A stretch of 64,000 bases of DNA from Cetobacterium_A somerae (GTDB taxonomy: Bacteria; Fusobacteriota; Fusobacteriia; Fusobacteriales; Fusobacteriaceae): the NCBI RefSeq assembly GCF_044784365.2, contig NZ_CP173062.2. One strand, given 5' to 3'. The position numbers were made by a program, and so were the translations under genes. A model generated the notes under the pieces. The model was given only the letters and a program-made list of their open reading frames with translations. It had not been told where the DNA came from and ran no database searches. This document shows positions 19,276 to 28,065 of this stretch, in pieces (position 1 is the stretch's first letter; the number at the start of each line of letters is the position of its first letter).

Positions 19276-19698
19276 ATGATTCAATTTATAGTTGCAACTC
19301 ATGGAAAATTTGCAGAAGGAATAAAAACATCTATAGAATTAATTATTGGAAACATCGATAATTTAGAAATATTAAATTGTTATACAACTCAAAGTTTTAA
19401 TTTAAAAGAAGAAGTTGAATTTATTTTAAAAAAATATCCAAAAGAAGAGTTAATTGTTTTGACAGATATATTTGGAGGAAGTGTAAATAATGAGTTTTTA
19501 GAAAATATATCTAACTATAAAAATTTAAATATTGTTTCAGGAGTAAATTTGCCATTAATTTTAACGTTAATAGAAAAACAAAATGATTATGATAATCCAA
19601 AGGAATTGATACGTGAAAGTATAGAAGAATGTGGTAATTCTTTGATTTATTGTAATGATGAGTTAGAAAAAAAAATAGAAGAGGACCAAGAGTTCTAA
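19276..19698 (+). CDS. PTS system mannose-family EIIA component
   Basis: 140 residues. FIVATHGKFAEGIKTSIELIIG carries the phosphorylated His9, and VLTDIFGGSVNNEF is the second family motif. It takes phosphate from HPr and passes it to EIIB. RBS AAGGAGGG. First gene of a six-gene operon with EIIB, EIIC, EIID and two SIS proteins, the same content as the Salmonella gfrABCDEF operon for fructoselysine and glucoselysine. The upstream gap 19062-19275 holds no convincing gene. Confidence 0.92.
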   Translation: MIQFIVATHGKFAEGIKTSIELIIGNIDNLEILNCYTTQSFNLKEEVEFILKKYPKEELIVLTDIFGGSVNNEFLENISNYKNLNIVSGVNLPLILTLIEKQNDYDNPKELIRESIEECGNSLIYCNDELEKKIEEDQEF

Positions 19699-19712
19699 AA
19701 GGGAGGAGTATT

Positions 19713-20174
19713 ATGATTCTTTTATTAAGAGTGGATCATAGATTATTACATGGACAAGTTGCATTTTCATGGATACAAAATTTAGGAGCAGATTGTATAT
19801 TGATAGCTAATGATAGTGTTGTAAATGATGAATTAAGAAAAACAACAATGAAGTTAGCAAAACCCCAAGAAGTAAAATTAGTAATAAAAAATATAGAGGA
19901 CTCAATACAAGCTTTAAAATCTGGTGTTACAGATAAATATAAACTTTTTATAGTTGTAGAATCTGTTGAGGATGCCTATAAAATAGCTAAGGAGGTAGAT
20001 GAGATAAAGCAAATAAATCTAGGAGGACTTAAAGCAAGAGAAAATAGTAGAAATATATCAAAAGCAGTAAATTTATTAGAGGAGGAAGAAAATCTTTTAA
20101 AAGAACTTCAAAGCTTGGGGATTGAGATTGAAATTAGACAAGTAGCTAATGATACTAAAGTTTTATATAGATAG
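19713..20174 (+). CDS. PTS system mannose-family EIIB component
   Basis: 153 residues. LLRVDHRLLHGQVAFSW carries the phospho-His13 of the EIIB mannose/sorbose family, and NLGGLKARENSRNISKAVNL is the second conserved block. It transfers phosphate from EIIA to the sugar brought in by EIIC/EIID. RBS GGGAGGAG. 14 bases after EIIA. Confidence 0.93.
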   Translation: MILLLRVDHRLLHGQVAFSWIQNLGADCILIANDSVVNDELRKTTMKLAKPQEVKLVIKNIEDSIQALKSGVTDKYKLFIVVESVEDAYKIAKEVDEIKQINLGGLKARENSRNISKAVNLLEEEENLLKELQSLGIEIEIRQVANDTKVLYR

Positions 20175-20191
20175 AAAAGGGGAGGATAGAT

Positions 20192-20971
20192 ATGATGCAA
20201 GCATTTTTATTAGCATTAGTAGCTTTTATAGCTCAATGTGATTATGCCTTAGGAACGAGCTTAATATCAAGACCAATAGTAACTGGATTTTTAACTGGGT
20301 TAGTAATGGGAGATTTAAAAATGGGATTGATAATGGGAGCTACATTGGAGTTAGCTTTCATTGGATCTTTTGCTATTGGAGGAGCAATTCCACCAGATGT
20401 AGTAACTGGAGGAATACTGGGAGTTGCCTTTGCAATATCTTCAGGTGCAGGAGCAGAGACAGCTCTGTTGTTGGCTTTACCAATTGCAACATTTACTTTA
20501 ATTTTAAAAAATGCGTATCTAGGAGTTGTTATACCTATATTAGGTCACAAAGCTGATGAATACGCAGATGAGTGTAATATAAAAGGGATAGAGCGAATGC
20601 ATTTAATATCTGGATTTGGTTTATCTTTAATGTTAGCAATAATAGTATTCTTTTCGTATTCATTAGGAAGTAATGCAGTATCTTTGGTTTTACAAGCAAT
20701 ACCAGAATTTATTCATAAAGGATTAGCAATAACAACTGGATTGATTCCAACTCTTGGATTTGCAATGTTAGCAAAACTTCTTATAAATAAAAAAGTTTTA
20801 CCATATTTTTTCGTTGGATTTGCCATTGCAATATATACAGAAATTCCATTGACAGGAATTGCAATATTTGGTGCTTTAATAGCATTAATAACAGTAAATC
20901 CCATGTCACAAAGACAGTTAGTAGAAAGTGGAAACTTAAGTGAGAAAGGAGATGGTGATGATGATTTCTAA
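20192..20971 (+). CDS. PTS system mannose-family EIIC component
   Basis: 259 residues, hydrophobic throughout, forming the sugar channel with EIID. LVMGDLKMGLIMGATLELAFIG followed by GGAIPPDVVTGGILG is the EIIC-Man signature. Two adjacent ATG codons (20192, 20195) can start it; GGGGAGG lies upstream. The coding end overlaps the EIID start. Confidence 0.93.
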   Translation: MMQAFLLALVAFIAQCDYALGTSLISRPIVTGFLTGLVMGDLKMGLIMGATLELAFIGSFAIGGAIPPDVVTGGILGVAFAISSGAGAETALLLALPIATFTLILKNAYLGVVIPILGHKADEYADECNIKGIERMHLISGFGLSLMLAIIVFFSYSLGSNAVSLVLQAIPEFIHKGLAITTGLIPTLGFAMLAKLLINKKVLPYFFVGFAIAIYTEIPLTGIAIFGALIALITVNPMSQRQLVESGNLSEKGDGDDDF

Positions 20972-21785
20972 TAAAAAAGATGAGAAAAATATTACACAAA
21001 AAGATTTGAATAAGATATTTTGGAGATCTTTTCAAATGGAATTCTCATGGAATTATGAAAGACAAATGAACTTAGCATATGCGTATGCTATAGCACCAAT
21101 ATTAAAAAAAATATATACAAATAATCATTTAGAATTAAAAAAAGCTTTGAAACGTCATTTAGAGTTTTTTAATATGACTCCTTGGATTGTAACTTTAATG
21201 CTAGGAATATCAGTAGTTCTTGAAGAGGAGAATAAAAAAGATGGAAAATTTGATGAAAACTCAATCAATGGAATAAAAACAGCATTAATGGGTCCATTAT
21301 CAGGAATAGGAGATTCTTTCTTTTGGGGAACTTTAAGATTAATTGCCACAGGAATTGGAACAGCTCTTTCATTACAAGGAAATATATTAGGTCCAATTTT
21401 ATTTCTATTGGTATTTAATATTCCACATATAATTATAAGATATCTTTTTATAAAGTTAGGTTATAAATTGGGGGTAGATTTTTTAACTAAACTTGAAAAA
21501 TCAGGAGCAGTTGAGAAAGTTACTTACGGAGCAACTATATTAGGATTAATTGTTATTGGAGGAATGACAGCAAGAATGGTAGACATTTCAACTCCATTAG
21601 CTTTTAAAGCTGGAGGTTCAACAATAGAAGTTCAAAGTATTTTAGATGATATAATGCCAGGTATTTTAAAATTGGGAATCTTTGGTGTTGTGTATTATTT
21701 ATTAAATAAAAATGTTAAACCAATAACAATACTTTTAGGAATGGCAATATTTGGAATTTTTGGAACTTTAGTTGGATTCTTTTAA
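20958..21785 (+). CDS. PTS system mannose-family EIID component
   Basis: About 275 residues. The N-terminal FWRSFQMEFSWNYERQMNLAYAYA is the EIID signature, then HLEFFNMTPW and LMGPLSGIGDSFFWGTLRLIATGIG. The C-terminus is membrane-embedded. The frame is open from a GTG at 20940, but AAGGAG at 20946-20951 favours the ATG at 20958 (or 20961). The start therefore overlaps the EIIC stop. Confidence 0.92.
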   Translation: MMISNKKDEKNITQKDLNKIFWRSFQMEFSWNYERQMNLAYAYAIAPILKKIYTNNHLELKKALKRHLEFFNMTPWIVTLMLGISVVLEEENKKDGKFDENSINGIKTALMGPLSGIGDSFFWGTLRLIATGIGTALSLQGNILGPILFLLVFNIPHIIIRYLFIKLGYKLGVDFLTKLEKSGAVEKVTYGATILGLIVIGGMTARMVDISTPLAFKAGGSTIEVQSILDDIMPGILKLGIFGVVYYLLNKNVKPITILLGMAIFGIFGTLVGFF

Positions 21786-21796
21786 GAGGTATATTT

Positions 21797-22852
21797 ATGG
21801 AAACTATGTTAAGCAATATATGTGATGAAGAGAATACTTTAACAAATATTTTATTAAATTTTCAAGATAAAAATAGACATATTTTAAAAGATTTAAAAGA
21901 CTATAAAATTAAAAGAATTCTGATTTTAGCTACAGGTTCTTCTATTAATGCGGCAGTTACAGTTAAGTACTTTTTACAAGATATATTAGAAGCTAAAGTT
22001 TTTATAGAGGAACCATCTATTTTTTATGATTATGAAAAAATAGATTTAGATACGGATTTGACTATTGTAATATCTCAAAGTGGAAAAAGTACTTCAACAA
22101 TAAATGCTACTAGAAAAATATCTGAAATATTAAAAAAACCAGTAATAATAATAACAAACAACTTAGAAAGTCCAATAACAAAATATTCACAATATATTTT
22201 AGATTTAAATATAGGTATAGAAAATGTGGGATTTGTGACTAAAGGGTTTAGTGGAACTGTTCTAAATTTATTTTTATTGGGAATAACATTAAAAAATCAA
22301 TATCTTAAATATTTTGAAGAATTGGAATATCTAATTGGTAATATAAATACAGTTATTGAAAATACTAATTTATATTTTGAAAAAAATAAAGAACTTTTAA
22401 GAAATATAAATAGATTTATATGTTTAGGTTACGGAGCAAACTATGGTATTACAAAAGAGTTCGAAACTAAATTTACAGAAGTGGTTAGATGTCCATCGAC
22501 TGGTCATGAACTTGAAGCATATATGCATGGACCATATTTAGAGGCTAATAATTCAAATGCTATATTTTATTTGGATTTAGATTTAAATATTCCATTATCA
22601 AAAAGATTACATACTTTAAAAAATTATATGGATAATTATATTGGATTTTCAACAATTATAACAAATAGTAATAATAAAAATAATCAAACAATAAATTTAA
22701 ATATATCAAAAAATATAAATCCTAATTTTTTAACTTTGCTATATGTTGTTCCAATCCAAGTATTAAGCTATAGAATAGCAAAAGAAAAGAAAATTAATGT
22801 GGAAAAAAAGATTTTTACAGATTTTGATTTAGTTTTAAAAAGTAAAATATAA
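21797..22852 (+). CDS. SIS-domain sugar-phosphate deglycase/isomerase, GfrE-like
   Basis: 351 residues with two SIS domains, without the glutamine amidotransferase domain of GlmS. ILATGSSINAAVTVKYF and VISQSGKSTSTINATRKI form the first sugar-phosphate site; LGYGANYGITKEFETKFTEV and STGHELEAYMHGPYLEANN belong to the second. By position (fifth gene after a mannose-type PTS) it corresponds to GfrE, which splits glucoselysine-6-phosphate. Substrate is inferred from gene order only; another amino-sugar phosphate is possible. Its stop codon lies inside a hexamer tandem repeat. Confidence 0.75.
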   Translation: METMLSNICDEENTLTNILLNFQDKNRHILKDLKDYKIKRILILATGSSINAAVTVKYFLQDILEAKVFIEEPSIFYDYEKIDLDTDLTIVISQSGKSTSTINATRKISEILKKPVIIITNNLESPITKYSQYILDLNIGIENVGFVTKGFSGTVLNLFLLGITLKNQYLKYFEELEYLIGNINTVIENTNLYFEKNKELLRNINRFICLGYGANYGITKEFETKFTEVVRCPSTGHELEAYMHGPYLEANNSNAIFYLDLDLNIPLSKRLHTLKNYMDNYIGFSTIITNSNNKNNQTINLNISKNINPNFLTLLYVVPIQVLSYRIAKEKKINVEKKIFTDFDLVLKSKI

Positions 22853-22890
22853 ATATAAATATAAATATAAATATAAATATAAATATAAAT
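22845..22890. repeat. Hexanucleotide tandem repeat between two SIS genes
   Basis: Seven full units of AAATAT plus AAAT. The repeat contains the stop codon of the first SIS gene (22850-22852) and ends one base before the GGAGGG ribosome binding site of the next. Confidence 0.95.
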
Positions 22891-22901
22891 GGAGGGTGAT
22901 T

Positions 22902-23930
22902 ATGTCAAAATATTCTGAAATGTTAAAATTTAAAGAGGAGGAGTATAGAAATAGTGCTAAATTAATAGGAGAGGCTAAACCAATAGCAGAGGAAATTGCT
23001 AATATAGTAACAAAAGATGGATTTTCAAATATATTCTTTACAGCAGTTGGCGGTAGTTTAGCACCTTTAATGGCAATGGGAGAGATTGCAAAGCAACTTA
23101 CAGAACTTCCTGTTTATGTAGAACAGGCAGCAGAATTGATTGTAAGAGGACATAAGGCTTTAACAGAAAAATCATTGATAATAACATTGTCAAAATCAGG
23201 AGATACAAAAGAAACTGTTGAAATGGCTAAAAAATATAAGGAGATGGGGATAAGAGTTATATCTTGTACAAAAAATTTAGAATCTCCTTTAGCTAAAAAT
23301 TCTAATTATGTAATTCCAATGAGACATGAAAATGGTGTAGAGTATGAGTATATGTTATTGTTTTGGTTGTTTTTTAAAATTTTATCAAATAGAGGAGAGT
23401 TTTTGGATTATAATGATTTTGGAAATCAGTTATTATTACTACCAGAAAATTTATTAGAGGCAAAATTACAGTTTGATCCTCAAGCAAAAGAAATGGCAAA
23501 ACAATATTATAAAGAGCCTTATATGATTTGGATTGGTGGTGGTGAAGTGTGGGGAGAGACATATCTTTTCTCAATGTGTTTATTAGAAGAGATGCAATGG
23601 TTAAAAACAAAGTCTGTTACAAGTTCAGAATTTTTCCACGGAACTTTAGAAATAGTTGAGGAAGATACTTGTGTATTTTTAGTTAAAGGATCTGGAAAAA
23701 CAAGAGCTTTAGACGATAGAGCTGAAAAGTTTTTGAAGAAATACACAAAAAAATTAAGTATTATTGATACATTAGATTTTAAATTAAATGGTATAGATGA
23801 AAAGTATCGTTGGATAATAGCACCAACAATTGCATCAACAGTTTTAGTTGATAGATTGGCATTTCATTTTGAAGATAATACGAAACACTCTCTTGATATT
23901 AGAAGATATTATAGACAGTTTGATTATTAA
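22902..23930 (+). CDS. SIS-domain fructoselysine-6-phosphate deglycase-like, FrlB/GfrF type
   Basis: 342 residues, two SIS domains. FTAVGGSLAPLMAMGEI, TLSKSGDTKETVEMA, SSEFFHGTLEIVEE and the ending RRYYRQFDY follow the pattern of E. coli FrlB, which splits fructoselysine-6-phosphate into glucose-6-phosphate and lysine. Together with the PTS it would import and phosphorylate Amadori compounds. The ATG at 22902 is chosen because GGAGGG sits 5 bases upstream; the GTG at 22896 overlaps that RBS. A terminator follows. Confidence 0.82.
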   Translation: MSKYSEMLKFKEEEYRNSAKLIGEAKPIAEEIANIVTKDGFSNIFFTAVGGSLAPLMAMGEIAKQLTELPVYVEQAAELIVRGHKALTEKSLIITLSKSGDTKETVEMAKKYKEMGIRVISCTKNLESPLAKNSNYVIPMRHENGVEYEYMLLFWLFFKILSNRGEFLDYNDFGNQLLLLPENLLEAKLQFDPQAKEMAKQYYKEPYMIWIGGGEVWGETYLFSMCLLEEMQWLKTKSVTSSEFFHGTLEIVEEDTCVFLVKGSGKTRALDDRAEKFLKKYTKKLSIIDTLDFKLNGIDEKYRWIIAPTIASTVLVDRLAFHFEDNTKHSLDIRRYYRQFDY

Positions 23931-23931
23931 A

Positions 23932-23963
23932 AAAAGTTGTAGCTTTAAGCTACAACTTTTTTT
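23932..23963. terminator. Bidirectional terminator
   Basis: AAAGTTGTAGC and GCTACAACTTT pair around TTTAA with A and T runs on either side. It closes the PTS/SIS operon and could also stop the minus-strand LysR transcript. Confidence 0.85.
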
Positions 23964-24015
23964 GCATATTAGATAGGCAGACATATTGATTTATATATTA
24001 TTTAAGAGCTAAATT

Positions 24016-24921
24016 TTAAAGATCAAGTGTAAAATTAAAATATGCCTTAGTTAATTCAATAAAAGTTTTACATGCTTTTGATAAGTAAGTTCCTTTTTTA
24101 TAACTAACTACAACATCCCAACTTGGATTTCCTTTAATGGGAAAATAAGAAAGAGATTGGATACTTTTTTTTGCATAGTAATGGGGAACTACGCTACAAC
24201 ATAAAGAGGATTCAACAGCTTTTATTATACTACTGGTAAATGTTGTTTCAAATAAAATATGAGGTTTGATTCTAGCTTCTTCAAAAATATTGTTAATTAA
24301 GTCTCGATTAGTAGAGTTTTCATTCATAAAAACAAAAGGTTCATTACAAAAATCATTTAATTCAATAGGTTTTAATGATTTTTTATCTTTATTAAAACTG
24401 TGATTTTTAGATGTTATAAAAACCATTTCTTCAGAATAGATAAGAACATAGTTATCATCTGTTCGTTGATCTTTAGAAAGGGTCATAAATCCCAAATCAA
24501 TTTCTCCGTTAGCAATTTTTTTTTGCTGTTGATAAACTGAAAGTTCAATAGGAATTATAGTTAAATATGGATAAAGAGATTGAAATTCTTCAAAAATAGA
24601 TGTAAATAGCTCAATACCCCGACCTGGAGTTAAGCCAATAATAAGCTTTCTTTTTTTATTTTCAACATAATCATAAATCATATTATATGCATTTTTTTTA
24701 ATCTCTAAAATCTTTATAGCATTTTCGACATAGATTTCACCAACTTTTGTAAGTTTCCATCCACCACGGTTTCTGTTAAAAATTTGAGCTCCAAGTTCAC
24801 TTTCTAATTTTAATAGTTGTTGATTTAAAGCTGATTGGGAAATAAAAAGTTTTTTTGCAGCATGGGTAATATTTTTTTCTTTTACTATCTCAATAATATA
24901 CTCGATTTGTTTAAGATCCAT
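24016..24921 (-). CDS. LysR-type transcriptional regulator
   Basis: About 301 residues from MDLKQIEYIIEIVKEKNITHAAKKLFISQSALNQQLLKLESELGAQIFNRN, a textbook LysR winged helix. The effector domain begins near LIIGLTPGRGIELF. The frame is open for 53 further upstream codons, but GGAGGAG stands right before the ATG at 24921. It is divergent from the tctC-garD-gudD operon, which it most likely controls in response to an aldarate; the effector is inferred from context. Confidence 0.88.
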   Translation of the reverse strand: MDLKQIEYIIEIVKEKNITHAAKKLFISQSALNQQLLKLESELGAQIFNRNRGGWKLTKVGEIYVENAIKILEIKKNAYNMIYDYVENKKRKLIIGLTPGRGIELFTSIFEEFQSLYPYLTIIPIELSVYQQQKKIANGEIDLGFMTLSKDQRTDDNYVLIYSEEMVFITSKNHSFNKDKKSLKPIELNDFCNEPFVFMNENSTNRDLINNIFEEARIKPHILFETTFTSSIIKAVESSLCCSVVPHYYAKKSIQSLSYFPIKGNPSWDVVVSYKKGTYLSKACKTFIELTKAYFNFTLDL

Positions 24922-25119
24922 AACTCCTCCAAATATAAGGCTTTTTAAAGTTATTATAGAATTTATTTTTTTTAAAATCAAGTTATTATAAGAAAAATTA
25001 AGATAACTCTTAAAAATTAGAATTTTACTTAATAATAAAAAATATATATAATTATAACGAAGATAATGTTTTAATAACAAATATAATGATTGTAATTAAA
25101 ATATAAAAGGAGGAGATGT
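24922..25119. promoter_or_regulatory. Divergent control region, LysR / aldarate operon
   Basis: A 198-bp AT-rich gap between opposite genes. A TATAAT box at about 25082-25087 could serve the tctC side. LysR sites (T-N11-A) are expected here, but no single one stands out in this base composition. Confidence 0.4.
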
Positions 25120-26148
25120 ATGAAGGGGAGTATAAAAAAATATTTAGTTGGATTAGTTTTAGGAGCTATTTTTATGGGATGTGGAAAAACTGAAGATAAT
25201 AAAACTTTTAAAGGAAAAAATGTGAGGGTTGTAATTGGATCTACTTCAACTTCAGGAGATTCATATTTAATTGCAGATACAACGTCAAGACATTTAGAGA
25301 AAGCCTTGGATGCAAAGATAAAAGTTGATGCGGTGGGGGCTGCAGAAGCTTTAGCAACAATGCAAAGTGCTAAACCAGATGGAAATACTATAATGATATT
25401 TCATGATATGACATATTTAGGTGTAGACTTTGGAGCATATGATAAAGAGTATGATTTAAAAAATATGACAATAGGACCAAGAGTTGCTCAAAATCCAGGA
25501 GCAATATGGGCTGCAAAAAAAGATGCACCTTATAATACTTTAGTAGAAATACCACAGTACTTAATAGATAATCCAGATAAAACTATACGTATGGCTTGCG
25601 AAGCTGGAGGAGTTTCACATATAGGATTTATAACATATTACGATTGGGTTAAGAAAAATTATGGTGAAGATTTAGCAAAGAGAATTGTGGTAGTTATTGG
25701 TGGATCAACAGCAGATAAAACACAATTACTTTGGGATAATAATTGTGATGTAATTTTTGCTGATTATACATCTTTAAAAGATTATACAGAGACTGATGAC
25801 AAAAAAATTGCTATGAAATTTGTTGGACTTTTAGATAATATTGAGGGAGTAGATGTAAAGTCTTATAAAGATATGGGAATTACATTAGATGGAAAAGATT
25901 TTGCATTTTCAAAAGATTTCTTGGTATATATGCCTAAAGGAGTAGCACCAGAGCTAATTAAAGAATTAGATATGGCTGCAAATAGTATTTCTAAAACTTC
26001 AGAATATAATGAGGCTTTAGGGAAAATGAAATACAGATCTGAATATCTAGATTCAACGAGTGCAGCTCAATTTATAAATAACAAAAGAGATGGAATAAAG
26101 AAACTAATAGAAACTTCACCATCATTAGATGAATTAGTAAAGAAATAG
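25120..26148 (+). CDS. Tripartite tricarboxylate transporter binding lipoprotein (TctC family)
   Basis: 342 residues. The signal peptide ends in a lipobox, LGAIFMGCG, so the mature protein is lipid-anchored with Cys22. NVRVVIGSTSTSGDSYLIADTTSRHLEKAL starts the Bug/TctC solute-binding fold, unusually with a Ser/Thr-rich first loop. It binds an organic acid, here probably glucarate or galactarate from the operon context, and hands it to TctA/TctB. RBS AGGAGGAG. Confidence 0.85.
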   Translation: MKGSIKKYLVGLVLGAIFMGCGKTEDNKTFKGKNVRVVIGSTSTSGDSYLIADTTSRHLEKALDAKIKVDAVGAAEALATMQSAKPDGNTIMIFHDMTYLGVDFGAYDKEYDLKNMTIGPRVAQNPGAIWAAKKDAPYNTLVEIPQYLIDNPDKTIRMACEAGGVSHIGFITYYDWVKKNYGEDLAKRIVVVIGGSTADKTQLLWDNNCDVIFADYTSLKDYTETDDKKIAMKFVGLLDNIEGVDVKSYKDMGITLDGKDFAFSKDFLVYMPKGVAPELIKELDMAANSISKTSEYNEALGKMKYRSEYLDSTSAAQFINNKRDGIKKLIETSPSLDELVKK

Positions 26149-26157
26149 GAGGTTAAA

Positions 26158-26559
26158 ATGAGAATTAATTATGTTCCATCAACTTCACACTTAATATTTC
26201 CTCCGATTATATTGGGAATCTTAATATTTCTTCTAGTAGTTATGTTTATTCAAAGAATAATCAAGTGTAAAAAAAATAATGAAAAGATTTTTGATTATAA
26301 AAACTATACTTTTTTTCAAAAAAATTGGGATAAATTAAAACTAATAGGAACTCTGGTTTTATTTGTCTTATATATAAAAAGTATGCTTATATTTGGATTT
26401 TTATTATCGAGTATAGTTTTTATATCGCTATTTAATATATTATTTGTTGGAATACAAAATAATAAAAAGTCACTTATAAATTCGGTAGCGATTTCATCTG
26501 GATTTTCAATAGGGATTTGGTTTTTATTTGGATATGTATTTCAGATTACATTACCATAA
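26158..26559 (+). CDS. Tripartite tricarboxylate transporter small membrane subunit (TctB family)
   Basis: 133 residues with four hydrophobic segments (about 13-37, 58-76, 79-97, 108-130) and a basic loop after the first, the TctB arrangement. Located between TctC and TctA. Sequence conservation is low in this family, so the call rests on size, topology and place. Confidence 0.8.
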   Translation: MRINYVPSTSHLIFPPIILGILIFLLVVMFIQRIIKCKKNNEKIFDYKNYTFFQKNWDKLKLIGTLVLFVLYIKSMLIFGFLLSSIVFISLFNILFVGIQNNKKSLINSVAISSGFSIGIWFLFGYVFQITLP

Positions 26560-26571
26560 AAGGAGAAAAAA

Positions 26572-28050
26572 ATGATAACATTTGGCTTATTACAATTCGT
26601 TATGATAGTTATAGGTGTATTAGTTGGTATTATATTTGGTGCTCTTCCTGGAATGACAGCAACAATGGCTATAGCTATATTTCTTCCATTAACATATGCA
26701 TATGATTTAAATACATCACTATTTTTATTATTAGGTCTTTATGTAGGAGGAATTAGTGGTGGTCTAATACCGGCCATATTAGTAAATATACCAGGAACAC
26801 CATCATCAATAACAACAGGATTTGATGGATATCCAATGACTAAAAAAGGTGAGGGAGAAAGAGCGTTAAAAATAGGAATTATAGCATCTTTAATAGGAGG
26901 ATTAATTAGTTTAATTGCACTTTGGTTATTTACTCCACCTTTAGCAAGATTAGCTATAAAATTTTCAGCAGTAGAGAAATTTTTAATAATTTTATTTGCG
27001 ATGACAGTTATTGCAGCTTTATCAAAAGGAAATATGATAAAGGGAATATTTGCAGGATTTCTAGGAACTTTTGTAGCTTTAATAGGACAATTTCCAGACA
27101 ATAATATGGTGAGAATGGTACCTAACTTTTTAAGAGTAGAATTAAGAAGTGGATTTCAATTACTTCCAGTTTTAATAGGATTATTTGCTTTAGCTCAAAT
27201 TTTCCAAGAGGCTGAGATGGGTATGAAATCAAATAAACTTTCTGCAGATATGGCAACGGAAAAGCAGAAGTTTTCATTGAAAGATTTTAAAGGACAACTA
27301 TTTAATATATTGAGATCAAGTTCAATAGGAACTTTTATGGGGATACTTCCTGGAGTAGGAGGAAGTGCAGCATCGTTACTTTCGTACTCTCAAGCTAAAA
27401 ACTTTTCAAAAAATCCAGATGAATTTGGAAAAGGATCGATAGAGGGACTTGTAGCTAGTGAAAGTGCTAATAATGGTTTAACAGGTGGAGCACTAATACC
27501 ATTGTTATCTTTAGGAATACCAGGTGATAGTACAACAGCAGTTTTGGTAAGTGCTTTTATGTTACAAGGAATTCAAGTAGGTCCACTATTTATAACTAGG
27601 AATCCTGAAATTTGGCATACAATTTTATTTGGACTATTGATAGCAAATATACTTATGTTTGTACTTATGTTTTACCCTATAAAGTATATTGCAAAAGTAA
27701 TAACAATTCCTAAACAAAGAATGTATCCAGTTATTATATTGATGTGTGTTGTAGGAACTTATGCAATACGTAATGGAAATATGTTTGATGTGTGGACATT
27801 ACTTCTATTTGGGGTTGTTGGATATATATTTGGAAAAGTAGGTATTGCAAGTGCACCATTTTTAATAGGATTTATATTAGGACGAGATTTAGAAAAGTAT
27901 TTTGTAGATTCAATAAAAGGATCTGGTGGAAATTTATTATGTTTCTTTCAAAGACCAATTGGAAATGGAATATGGGTATTAATAATCTTGTCTATAGGAT
28001 ATGCAATTTATGATAATAATAGAGAGAAAAAACAAAAAAAACTAAAATAG
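26572..28050 (+). CDS. Tripartite tricarboxylate transporter large membrane subunit (TctA family)
   Basis: 492 residues, about 11-12 helices. GVLVGIIFGALPGMTATMAIAIFLPLT is the TctA motif, repeated in the second half as IGTFMGILPGVGGSAASLLSY. GGISGGLIPAILVNIPGTPSSITTGFDGYPM and GLTGGALIPLLSLGIPGDSTTAVL are family hallmarks. It forms the channel of the sodium- or proton-driven uptake system for the aldarate operon. Confidence 0.94.
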   Translation: MITFGLLQFVMIVIGVLVGIIFGALPGMTATMAIAIFLPLTYAYDLNTSLFLLLGLYVGGISGGLIPAILVNIPGTPSSITTGFDGYPMTKKGEGERALKIGIIASLIGGLISLIALWLFTPPLARLAIKFSAVEKFLIILFAMTVIAALSKGNMIKGIFAGFLGTFVALIGQFPDNNMVRMVPNFLRVELRSGFQLLPVLIGLFALAQIFQEAEMGMKSNKLSADMATEKQKFSLKDFKGQLFNILRSSSIGTFMGILPGVGGSAASLLSYSQAKNFSKNPDEFGKGSIEGLVASESANNGLTGGALIPLLSLGIPGDSTTAVLVSAFMLQGIQVGPLFITRNPEIWHTILFGLLIANILMFVLMFYPIKYIAKVITIPKQRMYPVIILMCVVGTYAIRNGNMFDVWTLLLFGVVGYIFGKVGIASAPFLIGFILGRDLEKYFVDSIKGSGGNLLCFFQRPIGNGIWVLIILSIGYAIYDNNREKKQKKLK

Positions 28051-28065
28051 CAAAGAGGGAAGATT

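Noticed and set aside
19039..19302. 87-codon minus-strand open frame upstream of the Rep_3-like gene
   Set aside because: It overlaps both the Rep_3-like start and the EIIA gene, consists of low-complexity hydrophobic residues from AT-rich sequence and has no good RBS.
22845..22890. CRISPR or iteron array
   Set aside because: Units are contiguous 6-mers with no spacers and no cas or rep gene adjacent.
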